Shown here one piece after another: positions 42,148 through 50,638 of a stretch of 64,000 nt of DNA. The DNA comes from Candidatus Parcubacteria bacterium (GTDB lineage Bacteria > Patescibacteriota > Saccharimonadia > Saccharimonadales > Saccharimonadaceae). The stretch spans positions 62,001-126,000 of the forward strand of contig JAEWBQ010000004.1 of the NCBI GenBank assembly GCA_023391075.1, given 5' to 3'. The notes beneath the pieces were generated by a model. The model worked only from the letters and a program-made list of their open reading frames with translations, was not told the origin of the DNA and searched no databases. Each line of letters starts with the position of its first letter. Position 1 is the first letter of the stretch. The translations under genes were made by a program, and so were the position numbers.

Positions 42148-43152
42148 ATGACACTACTCGTCATTATATTTCTCGTCGGTATCGGTATCCCCACGATCGT
42201 TGCACTCTGCGTGTCCTGGCGAGAAACATCACTCCGGACAGTCCGAGCCGTGCGTCATGCACCGAAGTCTCGTTCCGCAGCAACTATCGTGATCTACCAT
42301 GCCGATAACCAGGGGACCCGTACTACGCTTCGTTCGCTGCGCCGCTTTAGGTCTGTGCAGCTTAAGATTATTGTTGTCGTGCCAGCCAACACGACATTTA
42401 ATCAACCCGCCTTCGCTAACGTCCAGGTGTATCGCAAACAGCGCCCCGCTTCGCGGGAATTAACCATCGCCAGTTGCTATAATCTTATAGACCCGTCGCA
42501 TCCGCTCTGCATTTTAGACAGCGGCGCCATTATGACCGCACGTATCCTGTATACGGGGCTCGGTGTGTTTCGACGATCAACCCTTCAGTGGATAGTCTGT
42601 CGGCATCACACACCGACCGAAGCCACGTTCAGCAGTATCATGCAGTGGTATGCTCAGGCGCTCCAGCATGTGGAGAATATCTTTCGAAGACACCTCCCGC
42701 AGCTTTTACCTGCCGGGCTTTGGCTTCGCTATGGCAGCCAGCTTCGCTCGAAAGCGCTCGTCTCGGGCAACTATTTACCGAACGTAGAGATCAAATCTGT
42801 CACGAATCCACAACCAGGCGGCCTCAGTGCGCCCGGTATCATCGCTTCGGCTATATTGCTAGCAGTGGCGATACCGTGCTATGTCGCGGCGATGCAGCTC
42901 CAAGCCGCTCTGCCGCTCATCGTGTTTTGGATTATATGCGCCTGGTGGTTCAACGTACTAATCAGCCTTGCACCTGGGCGAACATCGACTAAACTTCTAC
43001 CCGCTGTCTGTGCACCGCTCGGCGGGATCCTGCTGCCCGCCTGGTGTACTTTACAGATTGGGCTGGTACTACTGCGCGCTGGGCAACGTTTGGCCAGGAC
43101 ACGCCGCCAACACACCGAGCATCGCGCTCTTTTCCGCCTGCGTCACCCATAA
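42148..43152 (+). CDS. Membrane protein, divergent glycosyltransferase-2-like
   Basis: 334 residues. One N-terminal helix, a cytosolic domain beginning with a GT-A-like stretch (AATIVIYHADNQGTRTTLRSL, LKIIVVVPANTTF), and three or so C-terminal helices. The usual GT2 DxD and (Q/R)xxRW motifs are not seen: the candidate region reads CILDSGAIM and the protein is shorter than normal, so it may be inactive or a different enzyme. It starts 6 nt after sortase and probably completes a three-gene operon. Its last 84 nt overlap the end of the convergent HNH gene. Confidence 0.65.
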   Translation: MTLLVIIFLVGIGIPTIVALCVSWRETSLRTVRAVRHAPKSRSAATIVIYHADNQGTRTTLRSLRRFRSVQLKIIVVVPANTTFNQPAFANVQVYRKQRPASRELTIASCYNLIDPSHPLCILDSGAIMTARILYTGLGVFRRSTLQWIVCRHHTPTEATFSSIMQWYAQALQHVENIFRRHLPQLLPAGLWLRYGSQLRSKALVSGNYLPNVEIKSVTNPQPGGLSAPGIIASAILLAVAIPCYVAAMQLQAALPLIVFWIICAWWFNVLISLAPGRTSTKLLPAVCAPLGGILLPAWCTLQIGLVLLRAGQRLARTRRQHTEHRALFRLRHP

Positions 43153-43758
43153 CTGATACTTTGCTTTTACGGCGATTTGACGGGCGACGTACTGGCACCG
43201 AAACGGCTTGTTTGACGGCAGCCACGTTGCCGCATCACCGTCACCTTTTTGCTGATTCGCTGGACCGTCAACCGCCAGGAGCTCTAAAGGGTCATTGGCT
43301 AAGTTCTCGCGCTCGGCGGACGATAATTGTTGCGCGCCTTTTTGCCACGCATCACTCAGGGCCACGACATGATCGATTTGAATCGCTGCGCTCGACGAAG
43401 CACCACGTATGAAGCTGATGTCCTTGCCGGTATACGGATCGTGCAGCAGCCCGCTTGTGATATGACACTGATCATCGACGATCACATTCGTTAGATCCCG
43501 GTGCAGAATGATGTTGCGCGTGTCGCAAATTCCCGTCACGCGCCAGCCATCGCCAAACTGCGCCCGCGTATAGCCGGTTTTTGGCGCCCGACCTTTGACC
43601 GCCAACTTGCCAAGCGCGTCCACTGCGGCACCGCTCGGTGGCTGATTGGCTACTTGCTGCACCGGCTGCCACAAGTTCGGATGCGTCGTCAACATGACGA
43701 CCGCCGCGATTGCAAGAATCGCCACGCCGATCAGCCGCCGTAGTCGCATCACGTTCAT
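43069..43758 (-). CDS. Secreted HNH endonuclease (GmrSD C-terminal/DUF1524-like)
   Basis: 229 residues from the ATG at 43756-43758. An N-terminal hydrophobic segment (LIGVAILAIAAVVMLTT) is a signal peptide or anchor, so the enzyme acts outside the cell. The nuclease part has YTRAQFGDGW, CDTRNIILHRDL, the His-metal core QIDHVVALSDAWQKGA and NDPLELLAVDGPANQQKGD, typical of the HNH group. Extracellular DNA degradation for nucleotide scavenging fits a cell with little biosynthesis. TATACT ends 6 nt before the ATG. It overlaps the convergent gene by 84 nt. Confidence 0.9.
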   Translation of the reverse strand: MNVMRLRRLIGVAILAIAAVVMLTTHPNLWQPVQQVANQPPSGAAVDALGKLAVKGRAPKTGYTRAQFGDGWRVTGICDTRNIILHRDLTNVIVDDQCHITSGLLHDPYTGKDISFIRGASSSAAIQIDHVVALSDAWQKGAQQLSSAERENLANDPLELLAVDGPANQQKGDGDAATWLPSNKPFRCQYVARQIAVKAKYQLWVTQAEKSAMLGVLAACPGQTLPSAQ

Positions 43759-43831
43759 GCTATTAGTATATCCCCGAAAGAACATTTATACACCAGGCCG
43801 CTCTGTTCACTGGGCCGTCGTACGGTACCTT

Positions 43832-43840
43832 TGCTACAAT
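43832..43840 (+). promoter_or_regulatory. Extended -10 of the aminopeptidase gene
   Basis: TGC-TACAAT ending 6 nt before the ATG; no -35 recognised. It predicts a leaderless mRNA. Confidence 0.6.
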
Positions 43841-43846
43841 AGATAT

Positions 43847-46363
43847 ATGCAGACAGTAGCTCGACTCATCGAAGAATTCATCCCTGAACATTACGCCCTG
43901 ACGCTGACGCTCGAGCGCCAGGCTCGCTCATTCCGTGGCACCGTTACGATTACTGGTAGCGCAACAAGCGACCGTATTCCGCTCCATAGCAAGGACTTGT
44001 CGATCGAAAGTGTCACGATTGACGGCCACGAAGGTACGGTTACGGCTGGCCAGAATGACGAGATCTATTTAACCCATGATGATCTTGAGCCTGGTCATCA
44101 TGTGGCCGTCGTCGCCTTCTCGGGCACCATTACCGACAGTATGCACGGTCTCTACCCTTGCTACTATGAGCACGACGGTATCAAGAAAGAACTGCTTGCT
44201 ACTCAGTTCGAAAGTCACCATGCGCGCGAAGTCTTTCCGTGCGTTGACGAGCCGGAAGCCAAGGCAACGTTCGATGTCTCACTCATCACCGAAACCGACA
44301 TCACCGTGCTTGGCAATATGCCTGTCAAATCGCAGTCCGTTCAGGACGACCAGCTGGTTACCAGCTTCGACACGACGCCACGCATGAGCACCTACTTGCT
44401 CGCCTGGGTTACGGGTGAGTTGCAGCGCGCAACAGCGACCACTACAGGTGGAGTTGAAGTAAACGTATGGGCAACGCCAGCCCAGCCTGCCAGCGGCCTG
44501 ACGTTCGCACTCGATATCGCCGTGCGGTCAATCGAGTTTTACGATGAATTTTTCGGAACAGCGTATCCGCTACCAAAGTCCGACCATGTCGCGCTGCCAG
44601 ATTTCAGCAGCGGCGCCATGGAGAACTGGGGACTCATTACCTACCGCGAAGTCGCGCTCATTGCCGACCCTACCGTCACCAGCATCGACAGTAAGCGCTA
44701 TATCGCCACGGTCATTGCGCATGAGCTGGCGCATCAGTGGTTCGGCAACCTCGTTACCATGAAATGGTGGAACGACCTGTGGCTCAACGAAAGCTTCGCC
44801 ACGCTCATGGAATACCTTGCCGTCGACGCTCTCCATCCTGAATGGAATATTTGGCTCGAATTTTCAACCAACGAAAGCATCATGGCGCTACGGCGCGATG
44901 CGATTGACGGTGTTCAGGCGGTGCAGGTCGATGTTAACCACCCCGACGAAATCAGCACGCTATTCGATGGTGCGATCGTATACGCCAAGGGTGCGCGGCT
45001 CCTGCGTATGCTGCAGTATTTCATCGGCAACATCGCTTTCCAAACCGGCCTGCGCGATTACTTTACTAAGCACGCCTACGCTAACACCGAGGCACACGAC
45101 CTCTGGGACTCGCTTGCGCAGGCAAGCGGCCAAAATATCGCCGGCATGATGACCGCCTGGATTTCTCAGAGCGGCTACCCGGTCGTGTCGGTCGAGCAGA
45201 TTAATGAGACTGTCAGTCTGACCCAGCAGCAGTTCTTCGTAGGTCCGCATGAGCCCTCAAACAAACTCTGGCCCATCCCGCTCGGTTCGCCAAGCAGCGA
45301 GATGCCAGCTATATTCGACACCGCCTCCGCGACCGTGGCCGTTAGTCACACGACTCCCCTCCGCCTCAACAATGCCGACGCAGCCCACTTCGTCACCCGT
45401 TACTCGCCCGCACTGCTGGAGCGGCTTGTCGACGCGGTAAAAGCCGGTGAGCTCGACATCATTACCCGTCTCCAATTACTGCACGAACAGACAATCCTAG
45501 CGCGTGGTGACGGCGGCGACAGTTCAGTACTGATTGCACTACTCGAAGCGTATGCACACGAAACAGCCGAACCTGTCTGGACCATGATCAGTGTCGCAAT
45601 CGGTGAACTAAAGAAATTCGTTGAAAACACCGACGAAGAGCCTCTTCTTCGAGCGCTATCAGGCCGCATTGCCCGCGACTTGTACAACAAACTCGGCTGG
45701 GAAGCTCACGACGGCGAACCCGAGGACGATACGCGCCTCCGCCCCCTTATTGTCGGCATGATGCTCTATAGTGAAGATCAAAATGTCATCGATGAAGCGC
45801 TGCGTCGCTATGAAGCCACATCGCCCGACGCGCTTGATCCAGAAATGCGAGGAGTCGTTCTGTCTGCCGCCGTCCGCCACGGCGCGCCAACCACCGTCGA
45901 TACGCTGCTCGCCGCACACAAAGCCAGCCATTCGCCCGAACTTCAGCAGGATATCGTCAGCGCCGTAACCTCATCGAAAGACCCTGTGACACTCAGTCGT
46001 CTCCTCGAACTCATGAAGGATGAGTCGATCGTGCGCCGCCAAGATGTCTTTCGCTGGTTTGTCGGCATCATTCGCAACCGCGATGGCCGCGATCCTGCCT
46101 GGGCATGGGTCCGACAAAACTGGGATTGGGTCATAGCCACATTCAAGGGCGATAAAAGCTATGATGACTTTCCTCGCTACAGCGCAAGCGGCCTTGTCAC
46201 CCGCGAACAGCTCGAAGAGTACCGAGCATTCTTTACGCCGATGCTTAGCGAACCAGCACTCGCCCGCGTCATCAGCATGGGGATCAGTGAAATCGAAGGC
46301 CGCGTCGAGTTGATCGAACGCGACAGCGAAAGCGTACGCGCCGCCTTGCGCAACCTAGCGTAG
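43847..46363 (+). CDS. pepN: Aminopeptidase N (M1 family)
   Basis: 838 residues from the ATG at 43847. The N-terminal saddle domain is followed by the M1 catalytic domain: GAMEN in SSGAMENWGLITYRE, the zinc site HELAHQWFG with its distal Glu in LWLNESFATLMEY, and a Tyr region. The C-terminal about 380 residues are a helical ERAP1-type domain. It removes N-terminal amino acids from peptides, likely feeding a cell that cannot make its own. No signal peptide, so it is cytosolic. Its end overlaps that of the convergent rnhB-yraN gene by 9 nt. Confidence 0.95.
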   Translation: MQTVARLIEEFIPEHYALTLTLERQARSFRGTVTITGSATSDRIPLHSKDLSIESVTIDGHEGTVTAGQNDEIYLTHDDLEPGHHVAVVAFSGTITDSMHGLYPCYYEHDGIKKELLATQFESHHAREVFPCVDEPEAKATFDVSLITETDITVLGNMPVKSQSVQDDQLVTSFDTTPRMSTYLLAWVTGELQRATATTTGGVEVNVWATPAQPASGLTFALDIAVRSIEFYDEFFGTAYPLPKSDHVALPDFSSGAMENWGLITYREVALIADPTVTSIDSKRYIATVIAHELAHQWFGNLVTMKWWNDLWLNESFATLMEYLAVDALHPEWNIWLEFSTNESIMALRRDAIDGVQAVQVDVNHPDEISTLFDGAIVYAKGARLLRMLQYFIGNIAFQTGLRDYFTKHAYANTEAHDLWDSLAQASGQNIAGMMTAWISQSGYPVVSVEQINETVSLTQQQFFVGPHEPSNKLWPIPLGSPSSEMPAIFDTASATVAVSHTTPLRLNNADAAHFVTRYSPALLERLVDAVKAGELDIITRLQLLHEQTILARGDGGDSSVLIALLEAYAHETAEPVWTMISVAIGELKKFVENTDEEPLLRALSGRIARDLYNKLGWEAHDGEPEDDTRLRPLIVGMMLYSEDQNVIDEALRRYEATSPDALDPEMRGVVLSAAVRHGAPTTVDTLLAAHKASHSPELQQDIVSAVTSSKDPVTLSRLLELMKDESIVRRQDVFRWFVGIIRNRDGRDPAWAWVRQNWDWVIATFKGDKSYDDFPRYSASGLVTREQLEEYRAFFTPMLSEPALARVISMGISEIEGRVELIERDSESVRAALRNLA

Positions 46364-47323
46364 TTCGATAAACGCTTCTACTTCAGGCGGTTCGCCGCTG
46401 ACACTGGCCGCCGCGAGCAGCAGCTCATGGCGGCTTTTGTGTGCCGATGCATACAGTTTGGCCGCAAAGGCCATCTGATTTTGCTTCTTGGCTGTGATGG
46501 CCGCTAGGCCATCGCCCTGGCGCGCAGACTTACGATATTTTACTTCCGTAAAATATAGCGTTGCACCTTTAATCGACACAATATCAATTTCGCAGTACTT
46601 CGTTTTCCAGTTCCGTTCGATAATTTCGTGCCCGTGGCGCAGCAAATAATTTGCGACAGCCGCTTCTGCTTCGTTACCAATCGTTGTCGTAGAAAGTTGA
46701 GCTCCTGCCTCTTTGCGCACGGAAATATCTGCAGCCGCAGTATGATCAGACGAGCTACCGGCAGCATACTTGGCAAGCGGTGCAAATGACAAGCGGTGCA
46801 GTGGCGTGACACCAAGCTGTTCAATCGCTGCGCGGTGTTTGGCGACACCATAGCCTGCATGCCCACTAAAGCCGTAGCCGGGATACACCTCGTCCTGCTC
46901 AGCCATATAGCGGTCGCGCGCCACCTTGGCGATAATTGATGCCGCGCTAACACTCGGTACGAGCAGGTCGGCTTTTGGCATCGTCGTGACATACTGACCC
47001 TTTGCGGTATCACTGAGGAAGTTAATCGTACCATCAATGATAATCTCGTGATACGGCGCGTGAACTTGTTCCACCGCACGGCGCGTTGCAAGGCGCAGTG
47101 CCGGGCCGAGACCAATGGCATCTAGTTCATGCGCAGGCACCCAGCCAAGCCCCCAGCCGGCAGCCTTTTCGAGAATCTCAAGTTCAAGTGCTTCACGCTT
47201 TTTCTTGGTCAGCTTCTTACTATCCGTCAGCCCGTCAATCGTCGCACCGCCAAGTACTACAGCACCCACCACTAACGGTCCCGCCCATGGCCCGCGGCCA
47301 ACTTCGTCGATACCAAGAATCAT
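46355..47323 (-). CDS. rnhB: RNase HII fused to a YraN/UPF0102 nuclease-like domain
   Basis: 322 residues. Residues 1-190 are RNase HII: GIDEVGRGPWAGPLVVGAVV with the catalytic Asp-Glu, DSKKLTKKKRE, the Asp in IIIDGTINF and SAASIIAKVARDRYM. Residues 215-322 are a YraN-type domain: GNEAEAAVANYLLRHGH and CEIDIV...FTEVKYR, the D-ExK of restriction-like nucleases. In many bacteria rnhB and yraN are adjacent separate genes. RNase HII removes misincorporated ribonucleotides and primers. The start (ATG at 47321-47323) is preferred over the one 9 nt upstream, which lies in the -10 TATAAT. Confidence 0.93.
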   Translation of the reverse strand: MILGIDEVGRGPWAGPLVVGAVVLGGATIDGLTDSKKLTKKKREALELEILEKAAGWGLGWVPAHELDAIGLGPALRLATRRAVEQVHAPYHEIIIDGTINFLSDTAKGQYVTTMPKADLLVPSVSAASIIAKVARDRYMAEQDEVYPGYGFSGHAGYGVAKHRAAIEQLGVTPLHRLSFAPLAKYAAGSSSDHTAAADISVRKEAGAQLSTTTIGNEAEAAVANYLLRHGHEIIERNWKTKYCEIDIVSIKGATLYFTEVKYRKSARQGDGLAAITAKKQNQMAFAAKLYASAHKSRHELLLAAASVSGEPPEVEAFIELR

Positions 47324-47330
47324 AGCTTTC

Positions 47331-47370
47331 ATTATATATGATTGACTTTTTTAGTTTTATCTGTTGTAAT
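47331..47370. promoter_or_regulatory. Divergent promoters of rnhB-yraN and the 110-residue gene
   Basis: Minus strand TATAAT (47331-47336) ends 7 nt before the rnhB ATG. Plus strand TTGACT (47342-47347), 17 nt, TGTAAT (47365-47370) drives the zinc-ribbon gene. Confidence 0.65.
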
Positions 47371-47378
47371 TAATATGA

Positions 47379-47404
47379 CTCGCAGCACAAGTTGCGACTG
47401 CGAG
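47379..47404 (+). promoter_or_regulatory. 5'-terminal leader hairpin
   Basis: CTCGCAG (47379-47385) pairs with CTGCGAG (47398-47404); the predicted mRNA start is about 47377, so the stem forms at the very 5' end. Confidence 0.45.
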
Positions 47405-47443
47405 ACACCTTGATAGAGCAGTTCTAGTGATAGGACCAATCAT

Positions 47444-47776
47444 ATGAAACCTAAATCGTTTACCGTGCCAAGCATGGTGACAGATGCCGTAATGCGGCGC
47501 ACTCTCGTCGTTTCATTCAGCTGGTCAACCTGCGGCAATTGCGGTAGAGGAGGCATGTTTGAACCCCTCAACCGGGATGGTGAGAACATTTGCCTTCACT
47601 GCGGCGCTCGGTGGATCTTCTGCTCATTCGAGATCTACCTTTTCGATGAGTCAATGCGGCCGACCAAGGAGAGCATGGAATCAAAATTTCCTGGCCTCGA
47701 GTTCATTGGTGTCGCTGAGGGATCTGTAGCTCACGGCTACTCCATCTCTCTTCGCGGCCTCCCGAGTGTCGACTAG
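47444..47776 (+). CDS. Small zinc-ribbon protein of unknown function
   Basis: 110 residues. Two Cys pairs make a zinc ribbon: CGNCGRGGMFEPLNRDGENICLHCGARW (pairs 18 residues apart, around residues 30-54). The rest is a short mixed alpha/beta part (FEIYLFDESMRPTKESM, SISLRGLPSVD). No family beyond the ribbon is recognised. It has its own promoter, a leader hairpin and a long terminator, like the small single-gene units elsewhere in this window. A weak TAGGA may be its ribosome site. Confidence 0.65.
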   Translation: MKPKSFTVPSMVTDAVMRRTLVVSFSWSTCGNCGRGGMFEPLNRDGENICLHCGARWIFCSFEIYLFDESMRPTKESMESKFPGLEFIGVAEGSVAHGYSISLRGLPSVD

Positions 47777-47789
47777 ACACGTCGTCCAC

Positions 47790-47840
47790 GCCAGGAACGG
47801 TGCGAGTCTTCACCCGCACCGTTCCTGGCAAACAGACTGC
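47790..47840 (+). terminator. Long hairpin after the zinc-ribbon gene
   Basis: Perfect 15-bp stem (47790-47804 with 47815-47829), 10-nt loop. The T-run is displaced and weak (CTCTATCTTTT at 47840-47850), so termination may be incomplete. Confidence 0.6.
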
Positions 47841-47870
47841 TCTATCTTTTATCACGCTATTTTTACTCTA

Positions 47871-47906
47871 TATAAAAACACCCGATTAATGTCGGGCGTT
47901 TTTATA
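47871..47906 (-). terminator. Terminator of rplS
   Basis: Near-symmetric stem TATAAAAACaCCCGA / TCGGGcGTTTTTATA with a 6-nt loop, 10 nt after the rplS stop. Confidence 0.8.
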
Positions 47907-47915
47907 TAGCAATTT

Positions 47916-48314
47916 TTATTCCGCTTTAGGAGCTTCAGCAACCTTGTTGACGGCTTCGCGGTCAAAGTTCTTTGCGACCAGGCGAGCACTCTTACCGCTA
48001 CGAGCGCGGAGGAATGACAGGTAGTTGCGGCGGACCTTCGAACGGCGGACGATTTCTACCTTTTCTACGAGTGGACTGTGGAGCAGGAAGCTCTTTTCGA
48101 CGCCAACACCGCTCGCGATCTTGCGAACCGTAATACGGCTTGTGTGCGACTGCTTGTTGTCAGTACGGATAACGACGCCTTCGAAAATCTGAACGCGCTC
48201 TTTGTTACCTTCTTTAATCTTCTGGTGGACACGGACGGTGTCACCGCTGCGGACGTCAACGACACCAGCTTTTTTCTGCTCTTCGTTCACTTTTTGAATC
48301 AATGCAAAACTCAT
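47916..48314 (-). CDS. rplS: 50S ribosomal protein L19 (bL19)
   Basis: 132 residues, a little longer than usual (about 115). Family marks: GDTVRVHQKIKEGNKERVQIFEGVVI and SPLVEKVEIVRRSKVRRNYLSFLR; the C-terminal about 20 residues (VNKVAEAPKAE) are an extension. It sits near the subunit interface. GAGG lies 8 nt before the ATG. It stands alone, without rpsP-rimM-trmD upstream as in many bacteria. A long leader comes from a TGC-TATAGT promoter. Confidence 0.96.
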   Translation of the reverse strand: MSFALIQKVNEEQKKAGVVDVRSGDTVRVHQKIKEGNKERVQIFEGVVIRTDNKQSHTSRITVRKIASGVGVEKSFLLHSPLVEKVEIVRRSKVRRNYLSFLRARSGKSARLVAKNFDREAVNKVAEAPKAE

Positions 48315-48432
48315 AATTTTACCTCAGTTAATGTCTCGGTACGCTCCTAGCTGGCCACGCAGTTGTATCGCTACGGCTCCACACTATCGAACTTCGACGG
48401 TTACTATATACAATCAACTACACACTATAGCA
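48315..48432 (-). promoter_or_regulatory. rplS promoter and leader
   Basis: TGC-TATAGT extended -10 (minus strand, 48424-48432), predicted start near 48417 and a leader of about 100 nt. I see one small TCGAAGTTCGA hairpin but no element I recognise. Confidence 0.5.
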
Positions 48433-48462
48433 TAGTTTCTGATAATTTTAAAGGGGTTAGCG

Positions 48463-50085
48463 TTAAATTACCCGGTTGATCTCTTCGAGCGTCGTCTCGC
48501 CCCGCAGTGCTGCCAAGATGCCCGCCTGCAGCAGCGTCACCATCCCCTGCTCCTTGGCCGTCTTTTCGATCGTTTCGCTATGCACGTCGAGCACATCGCC
48601 GCGCAGAAACCCCTGGATCGTCTCGTCGACGATCAGTTGCTCCATGATCACGATACGGCCCTTGTAACCAAATGGCACGTCGTCGCTTGGCACTGGCCGC
48701 CATAACTTGAACGTATCGAGATCAGGCTTTTCGATATGCTCTGGCAAATCCTTCAACACGTCACGCACATAGCGGCGTGTCGCCTCGTCGGGCTCGTACG
48801 CTTCTTTCGTTGCATCATGCAGCCGACGCACCAGGCGCTGAGCAATCACCAGGCGGATCGCCGAACTGAAAATCGGGTTCACTCCGATCAGGTCGATCAT
48901 GCGACTAAACGCCGCGCTGGTCGTGTTGGCATGGAAGCTGGACAGCACCAAGTGACCTGTAATCGACGCCTGAATCGCCGTGCGCGCCGTATCCTGGTCG
49001 CGGATCTCACCGATCATCACGACATCAGGGTCTAGGCGCAGGACCGAGCGCAGTCCGTCGCCAAAGCTCTGGCCGCCTGTGGTGTCAATCGGGATCTGCG
49101 ACACACCGTTCAGGCTGTATTCTACAGGGTCTTCTAGAGTAATCAACTTACGGTCGGGCGTATTAAGGGCGTTGAGCATACTGTAGAGTGTTGTCGACTT
49201 ACCTGACCCAGTCGGCCCGACCATCAGGACCATGCCGCGCGGATGGCTGACAACTTCATCAATCTCTTTGCGCTGGCGATCCGGAATACCCAGAAGGTCC
49301 AGGTTAAGTAAGCTTTCGTCGAAGTTAAATAAACGCAATACGGCGTCTTGACCGTAGAGCGTCGGGACTGTTTCGACGCGGATATTGAGCACATGCGTCG
49401 CACCGCCCTGTGTGATTTCTTTTTGCATATGACCCGATTGCGGTTCGGTCGCAGCCATCGAGATATTGGCCCGGCTCGCGAGTTCACCCATCACAGTACG
49501 GTACCGATCTTTTTCGAGTGTCGCTACAGCATGCAAAGCACCATCGACACGCATACGTACCCGAATACCGGTTCGCTCATTTTCGATATGAATATCGCTT
49601 GCTCCCAGCTGGTCACCCTGGGTAATCAGATAATCGAATAGCGCATCACTGGCGACGCTATTGAGCGTATGGCTGACGCTGCCGAGCGTGTCACTGTCAC
49701 CTGACTTGGCAATCTTGATGTCGTCGTAGATAACGACCTTTGGCGGATCATACCGCTGCATGAACGCCCGAAAACCGCTATTACTAATCAGTAAAAACTG
49801 CGTCCGGTCGCCGCGGTCGCTAAACGACTGCTCCATAGAGCGAATCAGCGACTGAGGCGTCTGACTCGTAATGCCGAAACGGTATGGCTCGCCGCCATTG
49901 CCTGCGAACAGCGGCACCATGTAGCCCTTGTACATTTCGTCGATCGACAATATGCCGTCGACAAGCGGCAACGTCGTTTCTATTTCGCGGGTGTCGAGAT
50001 ACTCAAAACCCAAAATCGCCGCCCGCTCTCGGGTGGCATTCTCATCGCTGTCGCGCCGGCGTTCCTGAATCCGTACTTCGTCCAT
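48463..50085 (-). CDS. pilB: Type IV pilus assembly ATPase PilB/GspE
   Basis: 540 residues from the ATG at 50083-50085. The N-terminal part has a T2SSE-like domain; the ATPase core has GASDIHIENE, Walker A GPTGSGKSTTLYS, Asp box ITLEDPVEY, Walker B DPDVVMIGEIRD and the His box TGHLVLSSFHAN. The usual tetracysteine zinc motif before GYKGR is absent; the protein has no cysteine at all. It powers pilus extension, with the pilin gene at 15011-15592. TGC-TATAGT ends 7 nt before the ATG, and GAGGGG is just before it. Confidence 0.93.
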   Translation of the reverse strand: MDEVRIQERRRDSDENATRERAAILGFEYLDTREIETTLPLVDGILSIDEMYKGYMVPLFAGNGGEPYRFGITSQTPQSLIRSMEQSFSDRGDRTQFLLISNSGFRAFMQRYDPPKVVIYDDIKIAKSGDSDTLGSVSHTLNSVASDALFDYLITQGDQLGASDIHIENERTGIRVRMRVDGALHAVATLEKDRYRTVMGELASRANISMAATEPQSGHMQKEITQGGATHVLNIRVETVPTLYGQDAVLRLFNFDESLLNLDLLGIPDRQRKEIDEVVSHPRGMVLMVGPTGSGKSTTLYSMLNALNTPDRKLITLEDPVEYSLNGVSQIPIDTTGGQSFGDGLRSVLRLDPDVVMIGEIRDQDTARTAIQASITGHLVLSSFHANTTSAAFSRMIDLIGVNPIFSSAIRLVIAQRLVRRLHDATKEAYEPDEATRRYVRDVLKDLPEHIEKPDLDTFKLWRPVPSDDVPFGYKGRIVIMEQLIVDETIQGFLRGDVLDVHSETIEKTAKEQGMVTLLQAGILAALRGETTLEEINRVI

Positions 50086-50149
50086 TCCCCTCACTATAGC
50101 AAACTGCTTGTGCTATTTATAGCCTCCCGCGTACAGTACAATAGTCATA

Positions 50150-50638
50150 ATGCCAGAAATCATCGTCATCGCTCACAATATTCGCTCGACCCATAATGTC
50201 GGAGCAATTTTTCGCACGAGCGAGGGCTTCGGCGTCCGAAAAATCATCTTGAGCGGCTATACACCCTATCCCACCCTCACCAATGACCCACGGCTGCCGC
50301 ATATCCACCGTAAATTAACTGATCAAATTCACAAGACCGCCCTCGGTGCCGAAGCAATGGTACCATTCGAATACCAGCAAGCACCGGACATCGAGAGTCT
50401 CCGCGCCAGCGGCTACCGCATTGTCGGACTGGAACAAGACGAACGCTCGGTCCTATTGCCCATGTACGAAGCGCCCGCAAAAGTCGCACTCCTCCTTGGC
50501 GAAGAAGTCGAAGGGATCGACGCTAGCTTACGCGCGTATTGCGACGACTTGATTGAAATCCCTATGCAGGGTCGCAAAGAATCGTTCAACGTGAGCGTCG
50601 CCACGGGCATCGCGCTCTATGCCCTAACAACGCGGTAG
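50150..50638 (+). CDS. SpoU/TrmH-family RNA methyltransferase
   Basis: 162 residues. The SPOUT motifs are HNIRSTHNVGAIFRTSEGFGV, VALLLGEEVEGID and IPMQGRKESFNVSVATGIALY. It lacks an N-terminal extension, so it is a minimal single-domain enzyme. It probably methylates the 2'-O of a tRNA or rRNA nucleotide. TACAAT ends 7 nt before the ATG. It is convergent with dnaE: their stop codons abut. Confidence 0.9.
   Translation: MPEIIVIAHNIRSTHNVGAIFRTSEGFGVRKIILSGYTPYPTLTNDPRLPHIHRKLTDQIHKTALGAEAMVPFEYQQAPDIESLRASGYRIVGLEQDERSVLLPMYEAPAKVALLLGEEVEGIDASLRAYCDDLIEIPMQGRKESFNVSVATGIALYALTTR

Noticed and set aside
47330..47332. Upstream ATG of rnhB-yraN
   Set aside because: It overlaps the -10 TATAAT, so it would not be in the transcript; the ATG 9 nt downstream fits a leaderless start.
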